Assembly (NCBI GenBank): GCA_900546315.1 | Contig: URCP01000024.1 | Span: forward strand, 1 to 30,753 | Direction of reading: 5' to 3' | DNA: 30,753 nt | DNA from: an uncultured Eubacteriales bacterium | Lineage (GTDB): Bacteria; Bacillota; Clostridia; Oscillospirales; CAG-272 | Part shown: positions 1 to 7,957 of the stretch, piece by piece | How positions within the stretch are numbered: the first letter of the stretch is position 1 | How the letters are laid out: every line of letters starts with the position of its first letter | Notes under the pieces: model-generated | Databases searched by the model: none | What the model saw: the letters and a program-made list of their open reading frames with translations, nothing else | Told to the model about the DNA's origin: nothing | Translations under genes and position numbers: made by a program

Positions 1-849
1 AGCGACGCCGCGGTCATGAACTCCGCCGTAGCCGCGCGACGGGTCAGCTACCCATTTATGTACGCGGACAACGTCAAACCAACGCTGTTGTACACTTGTA
101 GGGCGGTATGCGTCGTAGATGACTATCGTGTAGCCGTCAGCGCGGAACTTCTCGATCGCCTTTTTGAGCATCTGCAAGGTGTCGTACTGGAGCATACAGA
201 GATTGCGGTGATAGAATGGCTCGCCGATTGAGGTCTCGTTGGTCGAGAGCTTCATCGATATCTTGAGGTCGTACTGCGAGAGGTCTACGCCCTCGTTCGA
301 GGGATTTGTCGAATAGTAGCATTTCAGGTACTTTCCGACGTCGACAAGGTGGGAGTACGCGTCGACATAGGTGTTCTGGAGCGTGCGCGCCTTGCCGTAC
401 TCTATCGGGAGCTCGCCGAAAGCATCGCAGTCCTCGTTTATCGCGCGGAGAAAGCCCTCATTCGTGTAGCCGACAAGCTGTCCGGAGGTCGCGGTGACAG
501 AGCACCAGTCTGGGTCGTCTGTCGTCCCGAGGATAACTGTAGAGCCGCTGTAGAGCGTTTTTATGGGTGATGTATCGCCTATTGCCTTGTAGACCGGCAT
601 TTTGTCGATGACGCGCATCTCGAAGCTGTTCTCGTCACCGACGAAGTTTGATACAGACGTCTCCTCATCCGGCGCGGACTCCGCGAAGTCGCCGAAATCG
701 AACGCCTCGGCGGGGAACTCGACACCGGCGTCAGCCTCGACGTCGAAGTTCTTATAAGCGCCGCTGTCGACGTAGTACGCCGAGCCGCAGGAGACTGAAC
801 CGAGAGTCACGGCGAGGAACGCCGCTGTCAGCATATATTTTCTTTTCAT
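1..849 (-). CDS. VanX-like D-Ala-D-Ala dipeptidase lipoprotein with SH3-like domain (partial, C-terminus cut by window edge)
   Basis: The reading frame is open from an ATG at 849 down to base 1 (283 codons, no stop), so the gene continues outside the window. Residues 1-21 form a short signal peptide ending in a lipobox-like SVSC, so the product is probably a membrane-anchored lipoprotein. Residues of about 80-135 resemble a bacterial SH3 domain (PVYKAIGD...CSVTATSGQLVGYTNEGFL pattern). The C-terminal part has the peptidase M15D signature: YDAYRP near 245-250 (the Arg that VanX uses for transition-state binding) and VHDRGVA at the edge, where His is the first expected zinc ligand. The following Asp and the last His lie outside the window. 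M15D enzymes cleave D-Ala-D-Ala or related dipeptides. An AAAGGAAG ribosome site precedes the ATG. It is the last visible gene of a surface-modification operon. Vancomycin resistance should not be inferred, because many such enzymes have housekeeping roles. Confidence 0.8.
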   Translation of the reverse strand, partial: MKRKYMLTAAFLAVTLGSVSCGSAYYVDSGAYKNFDVEADAGVEFPAEAFDFGDFAESAPDEETSVSNFVGDENSFEMRVIDKMPVYKAIGDTSPIKTLYSGSTVILGTTDDPDWCSVTATSGQLVGYTNEGFLRAINEDCDAFGELPIEYGKARTLQNTYVDAYSHLVDVGKYLKCYYSTNPSNEGVDLSQYDLKISMKLSTNETSIGEPFYHRNLCMLQYDTLQMLKKAIEKFRADGYTIVIYDAYRPTSVQQRWFDVVRVHKWVADPSRGYGGVHDRGVA

Positions 850-907
850 TTATGAAAACTTCCTTTCTGAAGCCATGAGGCTCCAAAAGCCGGATGACCG
901 GGTCTGA

Positions 908-1965
908 TTAACCGGCGTTTCCGGCACCGGCTCGCGAATCGGAACCGATGAGGGTGTGAAGGTTTCTTTCGGCTATTATCAGAATGACGTCGTCAGCCTG
1001 AAATTCGTCAAGCAGATCGATCCGGTACGGGTTCGCCCGCTCGAAGCGCGTCTCGGCGAAGGAGGACGAAATCAGCGGTATCATGGCGTTTCCGAACGAG
1101 TCGCGGAAGACGAGCGCCTTTCCGCTGCCCGCGCCGCGCGTCGAGATCTGCATATCCATCGGCGTCGAGTAGGCTGAGGTGAGAGGTCGTAGGTGGGATT
1201 CACGTCGAAGAGCGTCTTTCCCGGGAAGAGAAGCGCGTCGAGGTCGCCCGGAAGGTCTCGTGGTTCGGTGCGCGTGACGGTACTCATATCAGGAAGACTG
1301 AAACCGAGCCTGTCCGCGATAGCTCCGAGAGAGGTGAGCGCGCCATCCTGATTCCAGTGAGTGTCGCGGCGGTGATAGACGAGCCGTTCATTTTTGGCGT
1401 CTGTGAGTATGGGTCTCAGGTCGATGAAAATGTCGTCAAGCCCGCGCGCCGAGAGCTCCGCGAAGAGACGGTCGAGGTCGGTATTCTCGTTTCTTATGTA
1501 TCTCGCGGGCATCTTTTCCGGATAGATCGTGTTCTTGTCCGGAGCGGGGGCGAAGAGGAATCTCGCGCCCTTCGACGCGGCGGTCTTCGCTAAGTTTTCT
1601 ATGGCGTCGGCGGCGAGCTTTATCTCGTCGTCGCTCATCGGGTTGCCCGTGTAGCTGTCGATTGTCTCGGCGAAGAAGAGGAAATTGTCCTTTCCGACGA
1701 CCACCTGATCGTTCCCCTCGCCGATTGCCGCGCGCGTCTGTGACCAGAGATCGACCACATATCCACGATACGCGAACGCACGGGAGAAATATTCCTCGTA
1801 ATCTGTCCCGAAGTCGTCGTTTATGAACCCGTCCTTCACGAGCGACGGGCGCTCTATCCCGCCCTCGGTTATTTTCGACGCGCCCGGAATGAAGGTCGCG
1901 AGCGAGAAGAAGAGGCAGACGGCGAAGAAGAATATGCAAAATATCACTTTGAGTGTTCTGTTCAT
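908..1965 (-). pseudogene. AlgJ/AlgX-like (DHHW-type) SGNH O-acetylation partner, interrupted by a frameshift
   Basis: The gene starts at the ATG at 1965 behind GAGGAGG, 12 bases after the MBOAT stop. It has one N-terminal membrane anchor (residues 5-27) and the motif RRDTHWNQDG near residue 200, which carries the Asp-His pair of AlgJ/AlgX enzymes. Around 1174-1190 the homologous frame changes. The first frame reads NPTYDLSP and then runs into Arg-rich nonsense. The other frame resumes with SAYSTPMDMQ and contains FRDSFGN, the expected catalytic Ser block, ending at a TAA at 908-910. Removing one TC from the TCTC at the junction restores NPTYDLTSAYSTPMD. The active-site Asp-His and Ser halves are therefore in different frames. 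Proteins of this family work beside MBOAT proteins to transfer acetyl groups to extracellular polysaccharide or wall polymer. This is either a recent inactivation or a sequencing or assembly error. Confidence 0.8.
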
Positions 1966-1977
1966 TTTTCGCCCTCC

Positions 1978-3387
1978 TCAGAATGTATAGTAGATAAACG
2001 GATTGAACGACGAGGACGCGAGCGACATCACGCACATCGCGAGAAGCGGTATCGTCACGGCATAAGAGACGAACTCCGCCGCCGGAACGAGCTTCCCGTC
2101 CCGCGAGAACATACCGCGGAGCTTCGGCACGACAGGCAGTGAGAAAACTATCCCCGCGATCATCATTATGACAAGATAAGGCGAGAAATACCCGAGCGCG
2201 TCCGACGGGTTCCCCGAGAACGAGAACATCCGCCCGATATACGAAAACGCCGACGAGACGCTCGCCGAGTTGAACACGACGAACCCGAGCAGGACCGCGA
2301 GCAGCGTGTAGACACGCAGAACCGGTCTGAGAGCCTTCTTTTCTCGCAATTTGTCGAATCCGGCTGTCTGCTCGAGCATCATGAGAAGCCCGTGCCACAT
2401 TCCCCAGAGGATGAACGTGAAGTTCGCCCCGTGCCAGAGACCGGTCAGGAAGAAGACGGCGAGACGGTTGACGATAGCTCTCGCCCTGCCTTTCCGGTTG
2501 CCGCCGAGCGGTATATATACGTATTCGCGGAACCAAGAGGTCAGCGAGATGTGCCACCTCTTCCAGAAGTCGCGTATCGTCACCGCGAAATACGGATAGT
2601 TGAAGTTCTGGGGCAGGTCGAAGCCGAACATCGACGCGAGCCCTATCGCCATGTCCGAGTAGCCGGAAAAGTCGAAATATAACTGTATACAATACGCAAT
2701 CGCGCCCGACCACGCCATCAGCGAGGACGGAGAGGACGCCTCAAAAGCCGCCTTCGCGAGTATCGCCGCCGTGTTCGACACGAGGACCTTTTTTGAGAGA
2801 CCGAAGATGAACCTGCGTATGCCGAGCGACGTGCGCTCGACCGTTACCTCACGCGATGAGAGCTGCGCGCAGATGTCGCCGTACTTGACAATAGGTCCGG
2901 CGATCAGCTGAGGAAAGAAGGAGATGTAGAGGAACAGCGCGCCGAAGCTCTTCTGTACCTCGGTCTTCCCGCTGTTCACGTCGACGACGTAGGAGAGTAT
3001 CTGGAAGGTGTAGAAGGAGATTCCGACCGGTATCGTGAAGCCCGGAACCGGTATCGACAGCCCCGCCGCGGAGTCGATGACCCTGACGAGCCACGGGACA
3101 TACTTGAAGAAACAGAGGGAGGCGATGTCGATTATCACCGCGAGAGCGCAGACGGCGCTTCTCGCTTTCCCGGACAGCTTTGAGATGATCAGCGCCGCGA
3201 AGTAGTTCACCGTGACAGAGGCTATCATGACGACGATGTATACAGGTTCGCCGTAAGCGTAGAAGACAAGGCTCGCGACGGCGAGCAGCGCGTTTCTGAG
3301 CCACAGCATTTTTGGCGGGATCAGCATATGCGCGATCCAGACTACGGGGAGGAATATGAACAGGAAGACGGTTGATGAAAATACCAC
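1978..3387 (-). CDS. MBOAT family O-acyltransferase (AlgI/DltB-like)
   Basis: This 469-residue polytopic membrane protein moves acyl (usually acetyl) groups across the membrane to an extracellular polymer. The family start MVFSSTVFLF is reached with a GTG at 3387, which sits 8 bases after AAGGAG. The upstream ATG at 3432 would add 15 atypical residues, has no good ribosome site and lies only about 9 bases from the predicted transcription start. Family blocks are clear: WHISLTSWFREYVYIPLGG (His about 279) and GLWHGANFTFILWG, whose His about 319 is the presumed catalytic residue. It overlaps nothing and is followed 12 bases later by the AlgJ-like partner, the usual AlgI/AlgJ pairing. No alginate genes are present, so the acceptor is more likely peptidoglycan, teichoic acid or capsule. 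That is inference. Confidence 0.92.
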   Translation of the reverse strand: MVFSSTVFLFIFLPVVWIAHMLIPPKMLWLRNALLAVASLVFYAYGEPVYIVVMIASVTVNYFAALIISKLSGKARSAVCALAVIIDIASLCFFKYVPWLVRVIDSAAGLSIPVPGFTIPVGISFYTFQILSYVVDVNSGKTEVQKSFGALFLYISFFPQLIAGPIVKYGDICAQLSSREVTVERTSLGIRRFIFGLSKKVLVSNTAAILAKAAFEASSPSSLMAWSGAIAYCIQLYFDFSGYSDMAIGLASMFGFDLPQNFNYPYFAVTIRDFWKRWHISLTSWFREYVYIPLGGNRKGRARAIVNRLAVFFLTGLWHGANFTFILWGMWHGLLMMLEQTAGFDKLREKKALRPVLRVYTLLAVLLGFVVFNSASVSSAFSYIGRMFSFSGNPSDALGYFSPYLVIMMIAGIVFSLPVVPKLRGMFSRDGKLVPAAEFVSYAVTIPLLAMCVMSLASSSFNPFIYYTF

Positions 3388-3447
3388 TTGGCGGACTCCT
3401 TCGTCGGTTGCCCTTCTTTTTCCGGAGAGCATATTTATTCACCATAT

Positions 3448-3476
3448 ATTATAGCATTTTTTTCCTGTGATTTCAA
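3448..3476 (-). promoter_or_regulatory. Promoter of the MBOAT operon
   Basis: On the minus strand TTGAAA (3471-3476) is followed by a 17-base spacer and TATAAT (3448-3453), with TGC in front as an extended -10. The predicted start of transcription is near 3441, so the 5' leader to the GTG is about 55 bases. Confidence 0.75.
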
Positions 3477-3551
3477 TACCTATAATAAATAAATTCGCCG
3501 CGCGGCGCGGATTTCTGATGGTCAAATGATATACAGACGGGCAACGCAACA

Positions 3552-3576
3552 AGCCCGGCGGACGAACCACCGGGCT
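3552..3576 (-). terminator. Hairpin downstream of rpe
   Basis: AGCCCGG and CCGGGCT form a 7-bp stem around an 11-base loop, starting 22 bases after the rpe stop. The run of T after it on the minus strand is poor (CTTGTTGCGTT), so termination may be weak. Confidence 0.5.
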
Positions 3577-3598
3577 GAACTGAGAATATTCTGTTTTT

Positions 3599-4252
3599 TC
3601 AGTTGACCGCGTTTCTGAGAGAAGATATCGCTTCCGCGGCGTCCTGTGCCCTGAAGACAGACGAGCCGGCGACGAACACACGCGCTCCCGCGTCGTAGGC
3701 GTCCCTGATGTTTGACGGATTGATTCCGCCGTCGACCTCGATATCGATATCAAGACCACGCGCTTTGACCATTTCCGACGCGGCGCGGACGCTCTCGAGC
3801 GTGTCCGGGATGAATGCCTGTCCGCCGAAGCCCGGCTCGACCGTCATGATGAGAATCATGTCGACATAGTCGAGCAGAGGCTCGAGCACGAACGCCGGGG
3901 TCGCGGGCTTTATCGAAACCGACGCCTTAACTCCCGCCTCGCGTATCTGCCTCAGTACCGAAATCTGGTCGTCGCAGCTCTCGTAGTGGATGGTTATTAT
4001 GTCCGCGCCCGCCTTGACGAAATCGTCTATATAGCGCGCGGGGTTGGTTATCATCAGGTGAACGTCGAAGAGCATCCTCGACTTCTTTCTGAGCGACGAG
4101 ATGACGCAGCCGCCGAAGCTGATATTCGGCACGAAAATGCCGTCCATCACGTCGAGATGGAGCATCTCCGCCCCGGCGTCCTCGACGCGCTTCACTTCTT
4201 CGCCGAGTCTTGAGAAATCCGCTGCGAGCAGGGATGGTGAGATCTTGATCAT
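3599..4252 (-). CDS. rpe: Ribulose-phosphate 3-epimerase
   Basis: This enzyme interconverts D-ribulose 5-phosphate and D-xylulose 5-phosphate in the pentose phosphate pathway, in the cytoplasm. With the ATG at 4252 the protein has 217 residues, the usual length, and begins MIKISPSLLAADF as most family members do. Metal and catalytic positions are visible: LHLDVMDG (His32, Asp34), FDVHLM (His65) and EVDGGI near residue 177. MTVEPGFGGQ and the GSSVF phosphate-binding end are also present. A TTG three codons upstream (4261) is closer to the AAAAGGA ribosome site and is a possible alternative start. About 230 bases separate it from ispF, so it may have its own promoter, but I could not identify a convincing one. 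Confidence 0.95.
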   Translation of the reverse strand: MIKISPSLLAADFSRLGEEVKRVEDAGAEMLHLDVMDGIFVPNISFGGCVISSLRKKSRMLFDVHLMITNPARYIDDFVKAGADIITIHYESCDDQISVLRQIREAGVKASVSIKPATPAFVLEPLLDYVDMILIMTVEPGFGGQAFIPDTLESVRAASEMVKARGLDIDIEVDGGINPSNIRDAYDAGARVFVAGSSVFRAQDAAEAISSLRNAVN

Positions 4253-4482
4253 ATCTATCAATTTGTCCTTTTATAAAATTTATGGCATATAACGCCGGAA
4301 CAATCCGGGGATATCCACATATTATGATAACAGAGAAAGACGTGCGGAACGCGCCGCGGATGTTGATTCTGAAGGAAATAACAGTTTTTTGCGCTTCCCC
4401 TCACGTCACAAGGAAACACTGACAAGGTTGTTTTTTACGGAAAAGTCCCATAAATCCAAGAATTTTTCTACAAAAGCCCGAA

Positions 4483-4974
4483 TTAATCAGCGTTTCCCAT
4501 ATATATGAGCGCCGCCGCCTGTGCCGCGATACCCTCTTTTCTGCCGGTGAAGCCGAGCCTTTCCTCGGTCGTCGCCTTGACGCTGACGTCGGTGACCGGT
4601 ATATTCAGCGCGGCGGCGATATTTTCCCGCATTTTATCGATATACGGCGCTAACTTCGGACTCTGTGCTATAATTGTAGCGTCAACATTCGATATCGCGT
4701 ATCCGTTTTCCTCAAGCACCCTCGCGACACGGCGCGTCAGCATCAGGCTGTCCGCTCCCTCGTATTCCGGGTCGTTGTCCGGAAAGAGCTTCCCGATATC
4801 CCCGAGCGCCGCCGCCCCGAGCAGAGCGTCCATAATCGCGTGTGCGAGCACGTCCGCGTCAGAGTGACCGAGCAGCCCCTTCTCATACGGAATGTCAACC
4901 CCGCCGAGGATGAGACGCCGATCTGTCACGAGCCGGTGGACGTCGTAGCCCTGACCGACCCGGAATTTAGTTAT
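4483..4974 (-). CDS. ispF: 2-C-methyl-D-erythritol 2,4-cyclodiphosphate synthase, with apparent non-standard start
   Basis: IspF makes 2-C-methyl-D-erythritol 2,4-cyclodiphosphate in the MEP route to isoprenoids. The body is typical: LGHSDADVLAHAIMDALLG, FPDNDP and KATTEERLGFTGR. The essential N-terminus FRVGQGYDVHRL, carrying the metal ligands Asp11 and His13, is encoded upstream of the first standard start in this frame, the GTG at 4929. Between that segment and the end of the preceding gene there is no ATG, GTG or TTG in frame. The only sensible start is an ATA at 4972-4974, giving MTKFRVGQGYDVHRL and 163 residues, very near the E. coli length of 159. No clear ribosome site precedes it, although an A-rich stretch does. 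Either AUA is used, or the start codon has mutated, or the base call is wrong. Starting at 4929 would remove the active-site ligands. Confidence 0.85.
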   Translation of the reverse strand: MTKFRVGQGYDVHRLVTDRRLILGGVDIPYEKGLLGHSDADVLAHAIMDALLGAAALGDIGKLFPDNDPEYEGADSLMLTRRVARVLEENGYAISNVDATIIAQSPKLAPYIDKMRENIAAALNIPVTDVSVKATTEERLGFTGRKEGIAAQAAALIYMGNAD

Positions 4975-5007
4975 TTTTTTGTCTGTATTTTTTTTACAGT
5001 ATCTTTC

Positions 5008-6105
5008 TCAGCGTATTTTTTGCAGCAGCGCTATCTTTTCGGTCGAGAACCTGTACGCGTTCTCGAAGTCGCCGCAGCACTTGCAGCAGTGCTCGAGGTC
5101 GTTCAGGATATCGTACCTTATCGACGGCGGGAGCCTGTCAGCGTTCTTTTCGTCGTCCGGGCCGCATATCCGGACGAGCTTCGCCTTCGCGTCGAGATAG
5201 TCAGAGCGCAGCATATCGAGCTTCGCCTCAACGTGTGTGCGCATGAACCCGTCCGGCATCGACGTGACGAGCGGGGAGAGGATTCCCTCAAGCTCCGCTG
5301 AATTTTCGGCGGGGGAAGAGTAAATCTTTGACGCCGCCTCGTCGAGCATATCGCGCGCCAGAAGATATATCGCGGTCTCGTTTTCACCGAAGATGATTTT
5401 ATCGAGCTCCTTCCGGCGCTCCGTTGTATCTGTTGTATCTGTCTGATTATCGGTGCCATCGGGAGTTTCAGGTCTCAGCGGTTCCGCGGCAAGGTCTGTC
5501 AGGGCGAGGACAAGCCACGCGCGCTCCGGCGCCGTTGTGGACGTGAGACACTGTCCCGAGACGGATATCGATTCCTCCGCGAGAGATCTTGCCTCGGCGA
5601 GTCTTCCGTCCGTGAAGAGCTCCGCGGCTCTGCCGGCGCAGGCTTCGGCGAAGACCGCCGCGAGCGCCGGGTTCTTTATCTTTCTGTCCCGTTCGGTCGA
5701 GGCACGGACACGGTCGATCAGAGTCTGATACCTGTGTCTCTCGAGCAGCGAGCGCATCTCCCCCGCCATCCTGTACGCGAAATAATCGTCGAGGTCGGAG
5801 AGCAGCGCCCCGGCGGGCACATCCAGCCTGTCCGCGATGATGCACAGCGTCTGGATCGACGGGAGCGCGGAGCCTGTCTCTATCCGGCTTATCATGTTTC
5901 TCGTGAGATCGTCCCCGGCGAGCTCGAGCTGATTCATGCCGATACGCTGTCTTGCCTCGCGGATTCTTTCCCCGAGCTTCTGGAGCGCGTCGCGGGACGC
6001 GTGGGAAACCGGGGACGGCTTCTTCGGAGCGGCGGTTTCCGCGGTGTCGGTTGTCATGTCCGGAGACGCTTCACGCGGGATGGCGCCGATACGTCGTCTG
6101 CTCAC
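5008..6105 (-). CDS. XRE-family transcriptional regulator with helical C-terminal domain
   Basis: This 365-residue protein has a low-complexity N-terminus (1-35), then an XRE-type helix-turn-helix at about 44-105. Its recognition region reads TRNMISRIETGSALPSIQTL. A long helical region follows that looks like the repeat-type C-terminal domain of clostridial XRE regulators. The start is a GTG at 6105 that overlaps the stop of the upstream gene in GTGA, preceded by GGTGGA. An ATG at codon 17 is possible but lacks a ribosome site. The overlap implies translational coupling with the DivIVA-like gene. Its targets are not deducible from the sequence. The small-molecule or peptide ligand, if any, is unknown. 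Confidence 0.8.
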   Translation of the reverse strand: MSRRRIGAIPREASPDMTTDTAETAAPKKPSPVSHASRDALQKLGERIREARQRIGMNQLELAGDDLTRNMISRIETGSALPSIQTLCIIADRLDVPAGALLSDLDDYFAYRMAGEMRSLLERHRYQTLIDRVRASTERDRKIKNPALAAVFAEACAGRAAELFTDGRLAEARSLAEESISVSGQCLTSTTAPERAWLVLALTDLAAEPLRPETPDGTDNQTDTTDTTERRKELDKIIFGENETAIYLLARDMLDEAASKIYSSPAENSAELEGILSPLVTSMPDGFMRTHVEAKLDMLRSDYLDAKAKLVRICGPDDEKNADRLPPSIRYDILNDLEHCCKCCGDFENAYRFSTEKIALLQKIR

Positions 6106-6947
6106 TTTTCATCCACCGTCCGGACAGTGCTGTCTGCGACCTGAGACTTTGACGCTATATCCGCTTTGAGTTTGTCGAGCAGCTTTCCGATCTCGGCGGA
6201 CGCGCTTTCAAGCGTGTCGTTCAGCTCTCTGAACCTGTTTTCCGAGAGCCCGGCGATCCGCGCGTCGAGTTCTTTCTCGGCGGCTTCGCGGCGGCGTTCG
6301 AGCTCAGCCTTCATTTCGGTCTCCTTCATGGAGAAGTCCTTTTCGGCGAGCTCGGCGGCTTTCATGCGTTCGGCTGCCTTTTCCTCGGCTTCGGCGCGGA
6401 TTCTGTCGGCGTCCGCCTCGGCTTTGATCAGCACGTCGCCGACCTTCGCGGACATTCTGTCGTAGTCGGCTATCTTCTCGTTCACGTCCTTGAAGCTGTC
6501 GAGCTTTTCGCGCGCGGACTCAAGCTCGAGCTCAAGATCGGATACGCGCGTTTTCAGTTCCGATATTTCCGAGTCTCTCTCGGAGATTGTCTTCTTCTGC
6601 TCGTCGAGTCTCGCGTTCTGCGCGCTGACGAGGGCTTCCGCCTTGACGAGCATCTCGCGGTCGGAAGTGTTCGCGGCCTGAGTTTCAGCGCCGTCATTCT
6701 TATCCGCGGAGAGCAGCGCGGCAAGCACCGCCCTCGGGTTCTTCGGCTTTGGCTGTTCGGAGACGGTCTCTGTCGTGCCGTCGGTCTTTCTGAAAGCCGA
6801 CAGCTCTTTCTCGAGTTCGGCGTTGCGCTCCTCGAGGGTCTTCTTCTCTGACTCGAAGCGCTCGCAGAGCCCGGCTATGTAATTATTGACATCCTGTTTG
6901 TTGTATCCGCCCATAGCGGTGCGGAAAGCGGCCTTGACGTTATCCAT
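6102..6947 (-). CDS. DivIVA-domain coiled-coil protein
   Basis: The 281-residue protein begins with a short DivIVA-like N-terminal module (FRTAMGGYNKQDVNNYI, residues 8-24), the part that targets curved membrane in DivIVA and GpsB proteins. A linker follows, then a long Glu/Lys/Ala-rich heptad coiled coil (about 100-230, including DADRIRAEAEEKAAERMKA). Proteins of this kind organise cell poles or the division septum. The start is an ATG at 6947 behind GGGAGG at a good distance. It is the first gene of a two-gene operon with the XRE regulator. Which of several DivIVA-like roles it has cannot be told from sequence alone. Confidence 0.8.
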   Translation of the reverse strand: MDNVKAAFRTAMGGYNKQDVNNYIAGLCERFESEKKTLEERNAELEKELSAFRKTDGTTETVSEQPKPKNPRAVLAALLSADKNDGAETQAANTSDREMLVKAEALVSAQNARLDEQKKTISERDSEISELKTRVSDLELELESAREKLDSFKDVNEKIADYDRMSAKVGDVLIKAEADADRIRAEAEEKAAERMKAAELAEKDFSMKETEMKAELERRREAAEKELDARIAGLSENRFRELNDTLESASAEIGKLLDKLKADIASKSQVADSTVRTVDEK

Positions 6948-7000
6948 CGGCTTTGTCCTCCCGGAAAAATCTTAACCTTATCTTGCGGTCATTCCCTTAT

Positions 7001-7029
7001 ATTCTATCACAAAACGACTTATTTGACAA
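7001..7029 (-). promoter_or_regulatory. Promoter of the DivIVA-like/XRE operon
   Basis: Minus-strand TTGTCA (7024-7029), a 17-base spacer and TAGAAT (7001-7006) preceded by TGA form a good vegetative-type promoter about 55 bases upstream of the ATG. Confidence 0.65.
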
Positions 7030-7112
7030 GTGGGAAATTATTAAATTTACGTTATCTATTGATTTCTTTGCCGAAATAAGTTATAAATTATCCGGTTATG
7101 GCTTACATAAAG

Positions 7113-7796
7113 TCACGGTAACTGCGCCGCGTAGTCGTTGAGGTCGTTCTCCTCGTTCTCGTCTATCTCGAAGCGGTTTATCGCTGTGTACGCGTCCGGG
7201 ACTCTGCCGACTATCACGGTCTCGGCGACAAGAATATCGTCCGCGAGCTCGAGCCTCACGGTGTCCGACGCCACTATCATGTTCATCGAGACTCTCACGC
7301 GCAGGTATATCCGGTGCAGCGTCTGGTTTATCCCGGTCTCCGAGAACTCGCTGTATATCTCTCCCGAGACGTCGCCTATCGGAACGAGCTTTATTCTCAC
7401 CGGGATTCCGCGTCCGGTCAGAAGCATCCCTCCGGCGAGGTTTCCGAGCGGAATGTCAAGCGTCATGCGGTCTATGTCGGATATCTCACCGCGGATGTTC
7501 AGGATGGAGTCGGCGCGCAGGCGGCTGATCCCCGTCACGTTCGTCTCTATGGCTGATATGCCGTCCTCACCGTATATGACATTTATAAAGTTCCCGGTAC
7601 TCTCAGCGACAGCCGCGTCTACCGAGCGGGAGATGACGTCGGACGCGAAAAGTCTCGCTCTGCTTCTCGCCGCGTTTATGACGACCGGCTTCAGTCTCAG
7701 GTCGGCAAATGTGAGGAAAACCATTGAAAGAAGCGACAGAATCAGGACTATTATCCCGATACGCGCGGGTATATTCTTTCTTCGCCCTCGTCTCAT
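7113..7796 (-). CDS. yunB: Sporulation protein YunB
   Basis: This 227-residue protein has a basic N-terminus (MRRGRRK), one membrane helix (about 11-30) and an extracytoplasmic domain. The domain pattern matches YunB, a sigma-E-dependent sporulation protein of Bacillus: NAARSRARLFASDVI, RMTLDIPLGNLAGG and IPVRIKLVPIGDVSGEIYSE. The start at 7796 is preceded by GGGGTGATGG. Its exact role in spore formation is unknown even in Bacillus. Its presence supports a spore-forming or formerly spore-forming host. It stands alone, divergent from xpt. Confidence 0.88.
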   Translation of the reverse strand: MRRGRRKNIPARIGIIVLILSLLSMVFLTFADLRLKPVVINAARSRARLFASDVISRSVDAAVAESTGNFINVIYGEDGISAIETNVTGISRLRADSILNIRGEISDIDRMTLDIPLGNLAGGMLLTGRGIPVRIKLVPIGDVSGEIYSEFSETGINQTLHRIYLRVRVSMNMIVASDTVRLELADDILVAETVIVGRVPDAYTAINRFEIDENEENDLNDYAAQLP

Positions 7797-7813
7797 ACCA
7801 TCACCCCGCTGTC

Positions 7814-7840
7814 AGCATATGCGGCGGGCTTGAAAAATGA
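7814..7840 (-). promoter_or_regulatory. Possible sigma-E-like promoter of yunB
   Basis: On the minus strand TCATTT (7835-7840), 13 bases and CATATGCT (7814-7821) resemble the sigma-E pattern only partly. The call leans on the sporulation assignment of the gene. Confidence 0.25.
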
Positions 7841-7899
7841 CAAAAATCCTCGCGTCGGACATAAATTAACAATATGCGGGTGAATATCGGCTCCGGATG

Positions 7900-7908
7900 T
7901 GATATAAT
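7900..7908 (+). promoter_or_regulatory. Extended -10 promoter of xpt
   Basis: TGATATAAT is a perfect extended -10. No good -35 is seen 17 bases upstream (TGAATA at best). The leader to the ATG is about 45 bases and does not contain a recognisable purine riboswitch. Confidence 0.6.
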
Positions 7909-7957
7909 ATAGAAAATATCCGGCGTATCGGGATTAACAGGAAAGGTAAATGCTGCA

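Noticed and set aside
1436..2713. Long minus-strand frame of 425 codons
   Set aside because: It overlaps the MBOAT and AlgJ-like genes in another frame, is very Arg-rich and has no family pattern. It is a shadow frame of GC-rich coding DNA.
4253..4482. Small gene or RNA between ispF and rpe
   Set aside because: No frame with a ribosome site and no strong hairpin was seen in these 230 bases. The stretch is AT-rich and looks like plain intergenic DNA.
7797..7957. Purine riboswitch upstream of xpt
   Set aside because: Expected for many xpt genes, but the leader after the promoter is only about 45 bases and the conserved junction and loop sequences are absent.
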